From: an uncultured Deferribacteres bacterium
GTDB lineage: Bacteria > Zhuqueibacterota > JdFR-76 > DREG01
Length of the DNA stretch: 42,759 nt
Direction: 5' to 3'
Assembly (NCBI GenBank): GCA_913009825.1
Contig: CAJVYQ010000042.1
Coordinates: forward strand, 1 to 42,759
A program made the position numbers and the translations under genes. Positions 24,398 to 32,784 of this stretch are shown here, in pieces. Every line of letters begins with the position of its first letter. Position 1 is the first letter of the stretch. The notes below the pieces were generated by a model, which saw only the letters and a program-made list of their open reading frames with translations, was not told where the DNA came from and made no database searches.

Positions 24398-26560
24398 TTA
24401 TAACGTAAACCGCCAAATCAACTTTGAAAGAATTGTAGTATTCTCCAGTTTGAATCCGCCGTCACCGGTATCATAGAGCTGATTAACGGCCAAATAAAAA
24501 TCGCTGCCGATGACCGGGATCCAGTTGACGCGAAAATTGAACAAAATTTTATCATCTTCGTTATTCCATTGACCGAAGAAAGAGCTGTACAATTTTGTCG
24601 TAAAGGCATATTCCGCACGGCCACCGATTTCGTGCGTGGCAAAATCGCCCTGTGGAAAGCGGAGCCGATTGTAACTGTAATCGGTGCGCAGATTAAAATG
24701 CTTGTTGACTTTCACTTTTGCCTGAATTTCTAATTCGGTGCGTCTGCCTGTGTAATAATCACCCCAACTGGTTCCCACATCAAAAGAAAGTTTTCTCCCG
24801 CTGTACGTACTCGCCTGAATTTCATTCCGATTGTACCAATAACCGCCGGTTGGCAAAATCACACCATCATGAATTTCGAAATCTTCATCCAGCCGGTCGT
24901 AAAACCGTTGTATATTATATTCGAACCTTTCGCCGCTTTTGGTGCCGAAGCCAAACGGCCGCCATTCCCAGCCGACGCTTTCCAATTCATTTGTATCATC
25001 ACTAAAATAGGCGTCCACATCGATCGGCTTCACTTCCATTTGCCGTACCCAGGGCAGAAAAGACGGCCGGGGATTGAATTGGAGTTCGGTGTAAAGCAGC
25101 TTATAATTTTTACGACGCAAAAACCCCATTTGCGGATCAAAATCCTTGCCCACCCGGGCGAACACAAAATCATACTCAACTTTGTCGTTATGACTGGTTA
25201 GATAGGTCTGGTAGGCAATGTCGCCGCTTTTTTCATCATTCTTTGTGGAAGAGCGGGTGATGGCGCCGCCGACAGAAAGATTTTTATCGCCAAAAAGATG
25301 GGAGGTTACATAATTTGCATCCACGCCGTAAACATAGTTGCTTACATCGGCGGAATTTTTGGCAGTCATAATTATACCGATATTGGACTGTCCTCCTATA
25401 TCCTGTTTGAGACGCAGCACCGAATAATTAGTGGTTGGTTCATCGCCCTCCGCCTGCGTCTGGATAGACAGGGCGCCAATGTTGGTTGAGCCGGTCTTAC
25501 CGATCAGACGTCCGCCGCCGATGATAGGGATCTGTCCGCCCTGTTTAATTCCGATTCTTCGGGTATAAAAAATGGACGGCAGTCCCTTTCTGGCACCAAA
25601 ACTGAAGGCATCCCGGCCTTCCAGGAAGAAACCTCTCTTTTCCGGATAGCGGATGGAAAAACGGGTCAGATTAATAATCGCCCGGTCGGATTCAACCTGA
25701 GCAAAATCAGTGTGTGTGGTCACATTCAATTTTAAATTGGAAGTAACCAGATAATTCAGATCGCCGCCGGCGCGAAAGATACCTTCTCCGGATTGCTGCC
25801 ATTGCTTTCTCAAACCGGCAGTTAGATAAGGCATCAATTCAACAAGATGACCGCTGGAAATATTTTTAAGTCCCAGCAGTGTACCCGCGTGTGAAACCTG
25901 TTCCAGATGATAGTTTCGGCTCCAGCCTTGCCACAAAACTTGCTCATGTTTGCGGCTGATGTTGCGTTCAAAATTGATGCCCCACACTTGCTCGGGTGTA
26001 TTGGGAAACTTCAGTGTGGAAAAAGGGATTTCCATTTCGGCAAACCAACCTGCCGGAGTAATTTTTGCCCGCACATCCCATACGCCGTTCCAGTCATCAT
26101 TTCTGCCTCGTCCTTCATCGGTGACCAACTCATCACGCCGTGCCCCGTTTGGATTGATAACAAAATGATACGAATTGCGTCGAGCGTGATAAGTATCGAT
26201 CACGATTTCCATGTTGTCTTCCCCCCTGCTGTAAAAGTCGCGTTTCATCTCTTTTGCAACAATTTTGTCAGGCTCACTGTCGTAACACCAGAATCCCAAA
26301 TACAGGGATTTGCCGGTGAAAACCACAGCCACTTCCGTTTTTTCCGAAGCCGGCTCTCCCTCGTTCAATTCACGCTGCGTAAAATTGGCTATCTTTTCTG
26401 CCTGCTGCCAGCAAAGTTCATCCAGCCTGCCGTCCAATTTGATTTTTTCATGTGTCCGCAATGCATGCAGTACGCTCGGTTCGGAAACCTGGGCAATGGA
26501 CTGTCCGGAAATAAAGAATACAAGTGAAATCATTCCGATGAAAAAAGAATGCCGCCTCAT
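24398..26560 (-). CDS. DUF5916/CBM9-like outer-membrane protein, paralog
   Basis: 720-residue secreted protein; the signal peptide ends SGQSIAQV near residue 24. The order of parts matches the protein at 18606-20759: CBM9-like sandwich (IKLDGRLDELCWQQAEKIANF; VWDVRAKITPAGWFAEMEIPF), then DUF5916 with YPEKRGFFLEGRDAFSFGAR and a C-terminal aromatic barrel ending IWRFTL. The two share much of their length but have clearly diverged, so the duplication is old. AGGA lies five bases upstream of the ATG. The role is unknown; surface location is inferred from signal and barrel. Confidence 0.85.
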   Translation of the reverse strand: MRRHSFFIGMISLVFFISGQSIAQVSEPSVLHALRTHEKIKLDGRLDELCWQQAEKIANFTQRELNEGEPASEKTEVAVVFTGKSLYLGFWCYDSEPDKIVAKEMKRDFYSRGEDNMEIVIDTYHARRNSYHFVINPNGARRDELVTDEGRGRNDDWNGVWDVRAKITPAGWFAEMEIPFSTLKFPNTPEQVWGINFERNISRKHEQVLWQGWSRNYHLEQVSHAGTLLGLKNISSGHLVELMPYLTAGLRKQWQQSGEGIFRAGGDLNYLVTSNLKLNVTTHTDFAQVESDRAIINLTRFSIRYPEKRGFFLEGRDAFSFGARKGLPSIFYTRRIGIKQGGQIPIIGGGRLIGKTGSTNIGALSIQTQAEGDEPTTNYSVLRLKQDIGGQSNIGIIMTAKNSADVSNYVYGVDANYVTSHLFGDKNLSVGGAITRSSTKNDEKSGDIAYQTYLTSHNDKVEYDFVFARVGKDFDPQMGFLRRKNYKLLYTELQFNPRPSFLPWVRQMEVKPIDVDAYFSDDTNELESVGWEWRPFGFGTKSGERFEYNIQRFYDRLDEDFEIHDGVILPTGGYWYNRNEIQASTYSGRKLSFDVGTSWGDYYTGRRTELEIQAKVKVNKHFNLRTDYSYNRLRFPQGDFATHEIGGRAEYAFTTKLYSSFFGQWNNEDDKILFNFRVNWIPVIGSDFYLAVNQLYDTGDGGFKLENTTILSKLIWRFTL

Positions 26561-26918
26561 GTTTTTCCTAATCGATTCTGTTGTAAATCCCAGTAGTTAC
26601 CGGGTAGGTTTTTGCTGTAATGCCGTCCCGTTATGTTCTGCAGTGCGAACTTCGTAAATTACAGGGAAGCAAAAATCTAACCGAAAATTACCTGGTAAAT
26701 TCATATTTTTTTGTGCGACTCGCATGAATTTTATTAAGATAACATGGAAAGATTAAAATCAGATTAAAAATTTGAAGATATTTCTATAAACCCAGCGTTC
26801 TTTGAAAATTTATTTACATTACAGCATTTTTTGTTCCATAAATTAAAGAATGATGTAAGTATCCACTTTTCAACCGGTATAACTTGTGATTTCTGCCGGA
26901 ACAGGAGTCCAGAGATTT
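26561..26918. other. non-coding gap with a weak inverted repeat
   Basis: GTTACCGGGTAGGTTTTTGC near 26596-26615 is partly mirrored by GCAAAAATCTAACCG...TTACCTGGTAA near 26669-26697. It could be a regulatory fold ahead of the DUF5916 gene or another small repeat. The remainder (26700-26918) is AT-rich with nothing I can identify. Confidence 0.3.
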
Positions 26919-27269
26919 TCAGCTAATTAGTGCCGGATTTAGTTCTTCATAGGTATACTGCTCCCCATGTCGAATGAAACGCTTCACATTGCAGGCAAGT
27001 ACCGCAAAGATTAATTGCAGTTTTGTGTGCTTCAGTTTTCTATAACGAGACCTTCCGGCGTAATGAGCACGGGTTAACTCCGATGCCGCCTCTTCAACTC
27101 CTGCCCTGATAGCGCATTGTTTACGATAACCGGTATCGCTCATGTATCTTTGATAACGAATGGTTCCGGCATATTCTGACTTATCGACAGTACCGGTCGC
27201 AACCCGCTTACAGATTTTTACCTGTCCGCACAGGCGGGCCGGACAACGATTTCTAAAAGGACAAGCGCT
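26919..27269 (-). pseudogene. IS1182-type transposase, C-terminal remnant
   Basis: An open 117-codon stretch begins after a TGA at 27270 with SACPFRNRCP, a Cys pattern typical of IS1182 transposases ahead of the last catalytic part. It continues to KQCAIRAGVEEAASELTRAH, YAGRSRYRKLKHTKLQLIF and AVLACNVKRF, the family's closing motif R-x-G-x-E ... R-x-R-Y ... A-x-N-x-K-R. The first two thirds of the enzyme are missing. A short imperfect palindrome (27221-27238, CCTGTCCGCACAGGCGGG) sits in frame between two Cys, adding about seven codons. Confidence 0.75.
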
Positions 27270-27628
27270 TCAGGAGATCATCATCGAAGACAATGGTAAA
27301 ACGTTAGCGATCAAAAGTGAATATGTTGGAATATGCGGTAAAATCTTTCCCGCCTGCTACGGGCAGGAAAACGGTAAGTGTTGCTTTACTACCTCTATCT
27401 CTATGTTTGTAAATGAAATAGATTTTACAACTGTTAAACTTGAGCTAAGGAATGAAAAGCAAATTTCCGCTTAAAGATGAATTGCCAATATTTGGCACAA
27501 AATTTATAGGTCAGAGTAATAGTATTTTTCAAATTATATTTGCAATTTAACGAATCGTCAAAAAATTGAACAATTCAAACGTCATCCGCATTCTCTCGAG
27601 AATCATTTCCTTTATCAGATAACCGTAT

Positions 27629-28858
27629 TCATACCACTAATTTTCTCAAATTAATCTTTTTCAGATCATTGGTGCCAAGACCTTTTTGAGCACACGCTGC
27701 AATGTGTGTGGAGATGTTTTTAATCGATGTAAAACCCTGTTCCCGCCTTTTCTTGTCCAGAATGTCAAGTCCGATTCTGTCCATGGCCACCGGATCTTTA
27801 CTGAAGAACAGGCGGTTGTCAAAGGCCAATTGCGCGCCCAGAACACTTTTGGTTGAAATTTTTGCCGCTTCGCCGATATGCAACACCATTTTGTCTTTGA
27901 TACAGGAAAAATTGAGAATTTCGGAAATGGCCCGGGCACAATAATCTAAATGAAACCGGACTTTGTTGGTTGTAACGCCCAGAGCGATGTTTTTTGCTGC
28001 CCAGGTTAATCCACTGTCTTCATTATGCTTCAGAACGGCAATATTGATGAGTTTAGTAATATCCTTCGTCACAATTTCTGAAAAGAAAGACTTTTCTTCA
28101 TCTGCGATCGTTACATCATTAAACTGACCGGCGACTTCTTCTGCAATCCGCCTAATCCCTTCAGTGTCACTGTAATCCATGTATAACCTGCGAATTTCCT
28201 TGCTGTATTTTTGCGCTTTTGGGTTACCCTGCTTGATCAGCATCCACAGCCAGGCGACTGAATTGAATATCTCCCGGTGCGTTCCGTTAGCGGTAAAATT
28301 ATGTTTCATCAATTCGCGAAACCGCTTCAGCGTGCCGTATTCCAGAGAAAGATACACCTCCCGGTCGTAACCTTTCGCCCACGGCACAATGGAAGCGGAT
28401 TGATCCGATGTGCCCCGAACTCTTACTCCCGTTTTACTTTTGTTTATTTTCAGGCCGGTTTTTCGGAAAACCTGATCACGATGATCCCAAATGATAATAT
28501 TATTTTCTTTCACGCCGGCGCTCTTCAGACCTGCGGCGGCTTCCCGGATTGAAGCCAAAGATGAGGAAATTTTTGGCGCTCCCAGACAATTTATTTTGAT
28601 GCCCACAACATCATCGGGAGAAAACATGGACGACCAGGCATTCCGCAGACTGCTTTCACCGGTTACTTCCTGCAATCCCGCGGAAAAAGCGCGATGAACA
28701 GCTTTGGGATTGTAGCGTTTATTGATCAGCATGTCTGTTGCCGCAACGGAAACAACCACACTTTTTGAATTTGTATTCGCCATCAATGGATGATGAAGCA
28801 GCGCTGCCCCGCTCATCGTCACAGCCGACTTTTTAATGAATTCTCTTCTCGTTGTCAT
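27629..28858 (-). CDS. Tat-exported DUF362 protein
   Basis: 409-residue protein beginning with a twin-arginine signal (TTRREFIKKSAVTMSGAALL), so it should be folded before export, which usually means a cofactor. The DUF362 region runs from about residue 75 (DDVVGIKINCLGAPKISSSL) to the end (LAFDNRLFFSKDPVAMDRIG). DUF362 proteins are often paired with ferredoxin domains, but no CxxCxxC cluster is present here. It stands alone between two repeat-rich gaps. AAAGGA precedes the ATG. The function is unknown. Confidence 0.8.
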   Translation of the reverse strand: MTTRREFIKKSAVTMSGAALLHHPLMANTNSKSVVVSVAATDMLINKRYNPKAVHRAFSAGLQEVTGESSLRNAWSSMFSPDDVVGIKINCLGAPKISSSLASIREAAAGLKSAGVKENNIIIWDHRDQVFRKTGLKINKSKTGVRVRGTSDQSASIVPWAKGYDREVYLSLEYGTLKRFRELMKHNFTANGTHREIFNSVAWLWMLIKQGNPKAQKYSKEIRRLYMDYSDTEGIRRIAEEVAGQFNDVTIADEEKSFFSEIVTKDITKLINIAVLKHNEDSGLTWAAKNIALGVTTNKVRFHLDYCARAISEILNFSCIKDKMVLHIGEAAKISTKSVLGAQLAFDNRLFFSKDPVAMDRIGLDILDKKRREQGFTSIKNISTHIAACAQKGLGTNDLKKINLRKLVV

Positions 28859-28961
28859 GGAGATGTTCCTTTTTTTAGTGAGCTTGTCGGATTAAACTAC
28901 GGAATTGAAAGCCACAGTAAAATCGGCAATTTCAAAAGAATCACAATATAAGCTGTATTAA

Positions 28962-29082
28962 AAACTAAATTTAGCGATTCTTTTGTTTTTAAGTTTGTTA
29001 CTGTTACCAAACAGGTTTATGGTTTTAGTGTAAATTCTATTGGCGATTCAGCGAATCGCCCTACAATCGCTCAATTTAGTTA
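28962..29082. repeat. inverted-repeat element, GAGCGATT family, copy B
   Basis: Arms AACTAAATTTAGCGATT (about 28963-28979) and AATCGCTCAATTTAGTT (29065-29081) with one mismatch enclose the same interior as copy A: TTGTTTTTAAGTTTGTTACTG, TGTAAATTC and the hairpin GGCGATTCAGCGAATCGCC at 29042-29060. The rest of the gap 28859-29187 shows no gene. Confidence 0.75.
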
Positions 29083-29187
29083 AAAATTAAATATCTGATT
29101 CGTTACCGCATTTTTACTTCATTTTTGTATTGAATTATTTCTGTGGCAACGAATATATCAAAAAACCGGCGATAAACTTTTTTCCTT

Positions 29188-30351
29188 TCAGTTAAAATAC
29201 AAACTACCCTTTTTCGCTTCGTTCGGATTATGGAAATAGTGTCCGACGCCGTTTTTTACCAAATCAGCATAATGAGGTGCATTGCTAACCAGGATTGCAC
29301 GGTCCGGGTTTTTCATGGAGTACTGGTGCATAATTTCCAATACGACCGAGCAATGCTGACCGACCCGTTTTTCCATGGGCCAACCGGATTTATCATAAGG
29401 GACAAATAGTTTCTTCTGCTTAGAAAGGCTCAAAATGAAAGGATCTTTTCCTTTAAGCAGAAGATCCACTGTTTTGGGACCGGTCGGCTGATCCAAAAAC
29501 GGTGTGGGCGCTTCCAGTAAAAACGGCAGGGTGTCTGAATAATCGCCAATTTCCCGGTGCGAAAGTCCGCGAAACCCCTTTGGCGAAGGTTCTACATGAT
29601 TCTCAAATCCTTCCATTGCCGTCACCGTCATGGATGCGATGGTAGCGATGCGCATGGATTTATCCGGCGCAACGATACAATTGGTTACCGGAAACATGGT
29701 TTCCGCCCCGTGAATATCGATGGCCAGATCCACATGCTCTTCCCTCAGCAACTGCATGGCGGCATACGTCACTTTTTCCATCAATGGCCCATCGGAGCGC
29801 CCCGGCCAGGTACGGTTGGTATTCCTCACATCCAGATAAGAAAGGAGCTGGCGCTCCGGATAATGAACATAAACATCGGGATCCGGCCACTGATCCAGCG
29901 GTGAGGCGTTCCGGTTGCCCATGCGGAATTTTTTACTACCCCACCCGGTCGGCACATCAAAGAAAAGCGGATAGCCGTCACCCGGTTTGGTATTCCGGCT
30001 GCCGCTGTTGTTAAATTGAGGAATAATAATCACCGTACCCTTTTCCACCCGGGCATTTTCTATCATAACGAGGGCGGAAAGGATTGCAACGGGTTCATTG
30101 GAATGGGTGTTGGCAATGATCAATATTTTGCCGCCTTCTTCTTTCCCCTGGAGGAAAAACACATGGGTGTCTGCCATGGTGCCTTTCAAGCCTGCGCAAT
30201 AGTCGCTCAATTTTACAACTTTTGTCACACCCGGCCCGGCTACAATGGGCAGTTGATAATGCCGGTGTTGGTAAAATTGTATTCCCGACCAGGTGGTGAG
30301 TACGGCAAAAATAATAACCGAAACTGTTTTTATCATGGAATTCCGAGACAT
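29188..30351 (-). CDS. M14-type succinylglutamate desuccinylase/aspartoacylase-like hydrolase
   Basis: 387-residue zinc hydrolase with an N-terminal membrane anchor or signal (residues 7-24, VSVIIFAVLTTWSGIQF). Zinc ligands are visible as H83 and E86 in NTHSNEP and H214 in DIHGAE. NNSGSRNTKPGDGYPLF and RNTNRTWPG fit the AstE/AspA branch, which removes an acyl group from an N-acyl amino acid. The N-terminal segment implies periplasmic action. It lies 15 bp after the small membrane protein gene, in a run with the DctM-like permease and C69 dipeptidase, so it probably trims peptides or acyl-amino acids brought in or made by that locus. GGAGAGA precedes the ATG. Confidence 0.82.
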   Translation of the reverse strand: MSRNSMIKTVSVIIFAVLTTWSGIQFYQHRHYQLPIVAGPGVTKVVKLSDYCAGLKGTMADTHVFFLQGKEEGGKILIIANTHSNEPVAILSALVMIENARVEKGTVIIIPQFNNSGSRNTKPGDGYPLFFDVPTGWGSKKFRMGNRNASPLDQWPDPDVYVHYPERQLLSYLDVRNTNRTWPGRSDGPLMEKVTYAAMQLLREEHVDLAIDIHGAETMFPVTNCIVAPDKSMRIATIASMTVTAMEGFENHVEPSPKGFRGLSHREIGDYSDTLPFLLEAPTPFLDQPTGPKTVDLLLKGKDPFILSLSKQKKLFVPYDKSGWPMEKRVGQHCSVVLEIMHQYSMKNPDRAILVSNAPHYADLVKNGVGHYFHNPNEAKKGSLYFN

Positions 30352-30366
30352 GTCTCTCTCCGTTTT

Positions 30367-30522
30367 TTATCGTATGTGAAATATTCTTAATACAAGCGGC
30401 ACCAGCACAATCAGATAAAGCAGCATCTGCTGCATATCTTTTTTCTCGCGCACAAAATTCCAGATAAGCATACCGGCTATGTACGCGCTGATGAAATAAT
30501 AGATGATCATGACAATGAACAT
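30367..30522 (-). CDS. 51-residue membrane protein
   Basis: A small frame runs from ATG 30522 to TAA 30367 with GGAGAG six bases upstream. It encodes two hydrophobic segments, MFIVMIIYYFISAYIAGMLI and LLYLIVLVPLVLRIF, joined by a charged turn (REKKDMQQ). It sits between the permease (55 bp upstream) and the M14 hydrolase (15 bp downstream). The position suggests an accessory subunit of the permease, much shorter than a DctQ subunit. No known family is recognised. Confidence 0.7.
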   Translation of the reverse strand: MFIVMIIYYFISAYIAGMLIWNFVREKKDMQQMLLYLIVLVPLVLRIFHIR

Positions 30523-30576
30523 AATAATCTCTCCGTATATTTAGATAGTTCAAATTTAAATGCGCTTTAAATCATT

Positions 30577-31890
30577 TCACATACTCCATCGCACCAGAAA
30601 AGCCAGTTTGGCGCTGAAGATGATCATCAGGATTCCCACAATTGTGATAACAATCCAGGGTATCCAGGTCGCTTTTAAGAAAGACCAGTACGAACCTTTG
30701 TAATCGGCCATCATAACGCTGAGCCGGCCAATGAGCGCCGTTGGCGGCAATCCGTCGCCCAGCGGCCACAGAAGACTCAAACCGGCAATGACAACCGTGG
30801 CGTGGAGTCCGATAGAGTCCAGCATCCAAACCAGCGGAATGCCGATGATGGCTGCGCCGCCGTAAGTCAGAATTCCTTCCGAAAACGGAATGATGATGAT
30901 CAGGAGGAAATACAACAAAATCAACGGCATGCTGATCACTGCATAAGAAATCATTCCCCGTACGCCGGTGGCGGTCATGATTTGTTGCAGCGAGCCCACA
31001 ACAGCCATGGTAGCCAGCAGCGGTAGCAGCAATTTCACCGTATCCCGGGATAGAATCAAAATATTTATTTTTTTCGGACTAACCAGCAGGGCGATAATAC
31101 CGGCAATGGTAAATTCCAGCGGTAAACCCAAAATCGGAAAAGAAAACGGCCGGATTCTGGCAACGATGATAAGACCGAAAAAAACCAAAAAAGGCAGAAG
31201 AACGCGCCACCAGGTCATTTTATCCGGCACTTCCGGCATCTCTTTCAATATCTCTTCAAGTTCCTTCTTCTCTTCTCTCTTCCAGCCTAATACCAGCATG
31301 GAAAATGTGCCGAGAACAATAACGGGAATACCCAGCGGTAATTCAAAACCTACATAAGGAATGGCGGTGCCGGCGGACACAATCATAGCCCAGATATTAA
31401 CCGGCGGCGCTGCGGCGCTTAAACCGGCAATAATAAAAAGAATGGCGGTTACCTTTTTCTTTGATATGCCAAGATATCCCAATGCCAGCGCGCTTGGCGC
31501 CCCTACCGTCAAAATGGAGACGCTTCCCGCTCCGGTTAACGCGCCGGGAATAAGAATCACAACCATCAGAAGCAGTAAGGCGATGATCCTTTTTCTATAA
31601 AATGCTTTGATGATTCCCCGCACTACATAATTCACGCCGCCGGATTCGGCGACAATGGCAATGAAGATAGTAGCTGTGGTAAAGACCAGAATAACATCCA
31701 GATAAGTAAACGTGCCTTCGATGAGGTGTCTGGCCAGTGCACCGATCGGAGGTGTCTTTATAAAAGCTCCCGCAAGTCCGCCGGCAACAGCAGAAGCAAG
31801 CATGCAAAGCTCGACCGAAAGCTTTTTCCAACCAGCCCAGGCGTAGGCCAGAATCATTATCGCTAAGATGATTCCAATGTGAAGTACCAT
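30577..31890 (-). CDS. TRAP DctM-like large permease
   Basis: 437-residue integral membrane protein with about 12 helices. Ion-transporter superfamily landmarks are IPGALTGAGSVSILTVGAPS in the first half, APPVNIWAMIVSAGTAIPYVG after it, and PFSEGILTYGGAAIIGIPLVW and LWPLGDGLPPTALIGRLS in the second inverted half. This is closest to the large permease of TRAP transporters. No DctQ or DctP gene is adjacent; a 51-residue protein follows and a DUF6305 secreted protein precedes. The cargo is probably a carboxylate, peptide or N-acyl amino acid. That is inference from the flanking hydrolases. Confidence 0.82.
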   Translation of the reverse strand: MVLHIGIILAIMILAYAWAGWKKLSVELCMLASAVAGGLAGAFIKTPPIGALARHLIEGTFTYLDVILVFTTATIFIAIVAESGGVNYVVRGIIKAFYRKRIIALLLLMVVILIPGALTGAGSVSILTVGAPSALALGYLGISKKKVTAILFIIAGLSAAAPPVNIWAMIVSAGTAIPYVGFELPLGIPVIVLGTFSMLVLGWKREEKKELEEILKEMPEVPDKMTWWRVLLPFLVFFGLIIVARIRPFSFPILGLPLEFTIAGIIALLVSPKKINILILSRDTVKLLLPLLATMAVVGSLQQIMTATGVRGMISYAVISMPLILLYFLLIIIIPFSEGILTYGGAAIIGIPLVWMLDSIGLHATVVIAGLSLLWPLGDGLPPTALIGRLSVMMADYKGSYWSFLKATWIPWIVITIVGILMIIFSAKLAFLVRWSM

Positions 31891-31941
31891 TTCACCTTCT
31901 TTTTTTTGTCTGTATGTATTTGCTTGTCACTAAACTCTATA

Positions 31942-32017
31942 AACCGTGAATTTCGCGAATTTAAATTGACTTAACTTACTAAAAATCAATTGGCGTTAAT
32001 TGGCTAAATTCGCGGTT
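31942..32017. repeat. inverted-repeat element in the DUF6305-permease gap
   Basis: AACCGTGAATTT (31942-31953) is matched by AAATTCGCGGTT (32006-32017) with one mismatch, and inner AATTTAAATTGAC and CAATTGGCGTTAATT words extend the symmetry. It occupies most of the 152-bp spacer. It could be a mobile palindrome or an attenuating stem ahead of the permease. Confidence 0.55.
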
Positions 32018-32042
32018 CGATCCTTTTAGGCCGGATTCATAC

Positions 32043-32708
32043 TTATTTGAACAGATCTCCCATCAATTTTACAATTCCCAGCGCATATTTCACTTCGGAT
32101 AACGGAACGTCCTTTTCTTTGGCAATTTTGGTAAACCTGCCGTCTTTGTTGCTGTCTTTTACGGCAATGATGTAATCGGCGTACGGTGCAATGGCATCGA
32201 TCATTTTTTCGTTGTCGCTTCCTGCCGCGCCTCTTTTCGATTCACCGCCGGCATGGACGGCAACAATGAAAATTTTATTTTTCTTACAATAATTAACAAG
32301 ACTCTTCAACCTTTTCAGTTCATCATTTATTGTCAGGCCGGATGCACCCATTCCTTTTAAGCTGGCGCCAACGGCAAAAATAACGGTTTTGTAGGGAGTG
32401 CCTTTCTTAAATTTGGTCAGATCCGTGTGAATCTCAACATGGAAACCTTCCCCGGATTTTTTACCACCCAGTCCCACGCCGCTTTTCAGCATATCCACGG
32501 TCGGCACATCGCAATAATCATAGCCGATCTGCGCCTGCTCCATGATCACATTCAACGTGTTCACATCCGCGCTTTGGCCGGCCGAAGTGGTCAGAACCGG
32601 TAGTTGGGCTTTGGCAGTCTGATCTTGTGCGGCGCTTACATCTGTCAACGAGGCAAACAAAGCAATCGTCAAGACAAATGTTGCACAAAGTTGCCCTAAT
32701 TTTCTCAT
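32043..32708 (-). CDS. DUF6305-like secreted protein
   Basis: 221-residue protein with a signal peptide ending near VSAAQD (residue 27). The mature part opens LPVLTTSAGQSADVNTLNVI and has TVIFAVGASLKGMGASGLT, FIVAVHAGGESKRGAAGSDNE and YADYIIAVKDSNKDGRFT, a pattern I associate with DUF6305. Start 32708 is favoured by AAGGAGG placed nine bases before the ATG and by the signal peptide. The longer frame to 32780 would nearly touch the previous gene. It follows the C69 dipeptidase by 77 bp and precedes the permease. A substrate-binding role for the permease is possible but unproven. Confidence 0.75.
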   Translation of the reverse strand: MRKLGQLCATFVLTIALFASLTDVSAAQDQTAKAQLPVLTTSAGQSADVNTLNVIMEQAQIGYDYCDVPTVDMLKSGVGLGGKKSGEGFHVEIHTDLTKFKKGTPYKTVIFAVGASLKGMGASGLTINDELKRLKSLVNYCKKNKIFIVAVHAGGESKRGAAGSDNEKMIDAIAPYADYIIAVKDSNKDGRFTKIAKEKDVPLSEVKYALGIVKLMGDLFK

Positions 32709-32784
32709 TTTTTTTATCCTCCTTTTGTAACAAAAATGAAGAACGGGAAGCCCGCAATTGGTATTTCCCGTTCTTTTCAATCTA

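Noticed and set aside
27160-27474. A plus-strand frame of 104 codons after the IS1182 remnant
   Set aside because: It starts antisense to the transposase remnant and contains palindrome-derived sequence; no family resemblance.
27629-28858. Possible ferredoxin-coupled function for the DUF362 protein
   Set aside because: No CxxCxxC cluster is present in this copy, so a redox role is not claimed.
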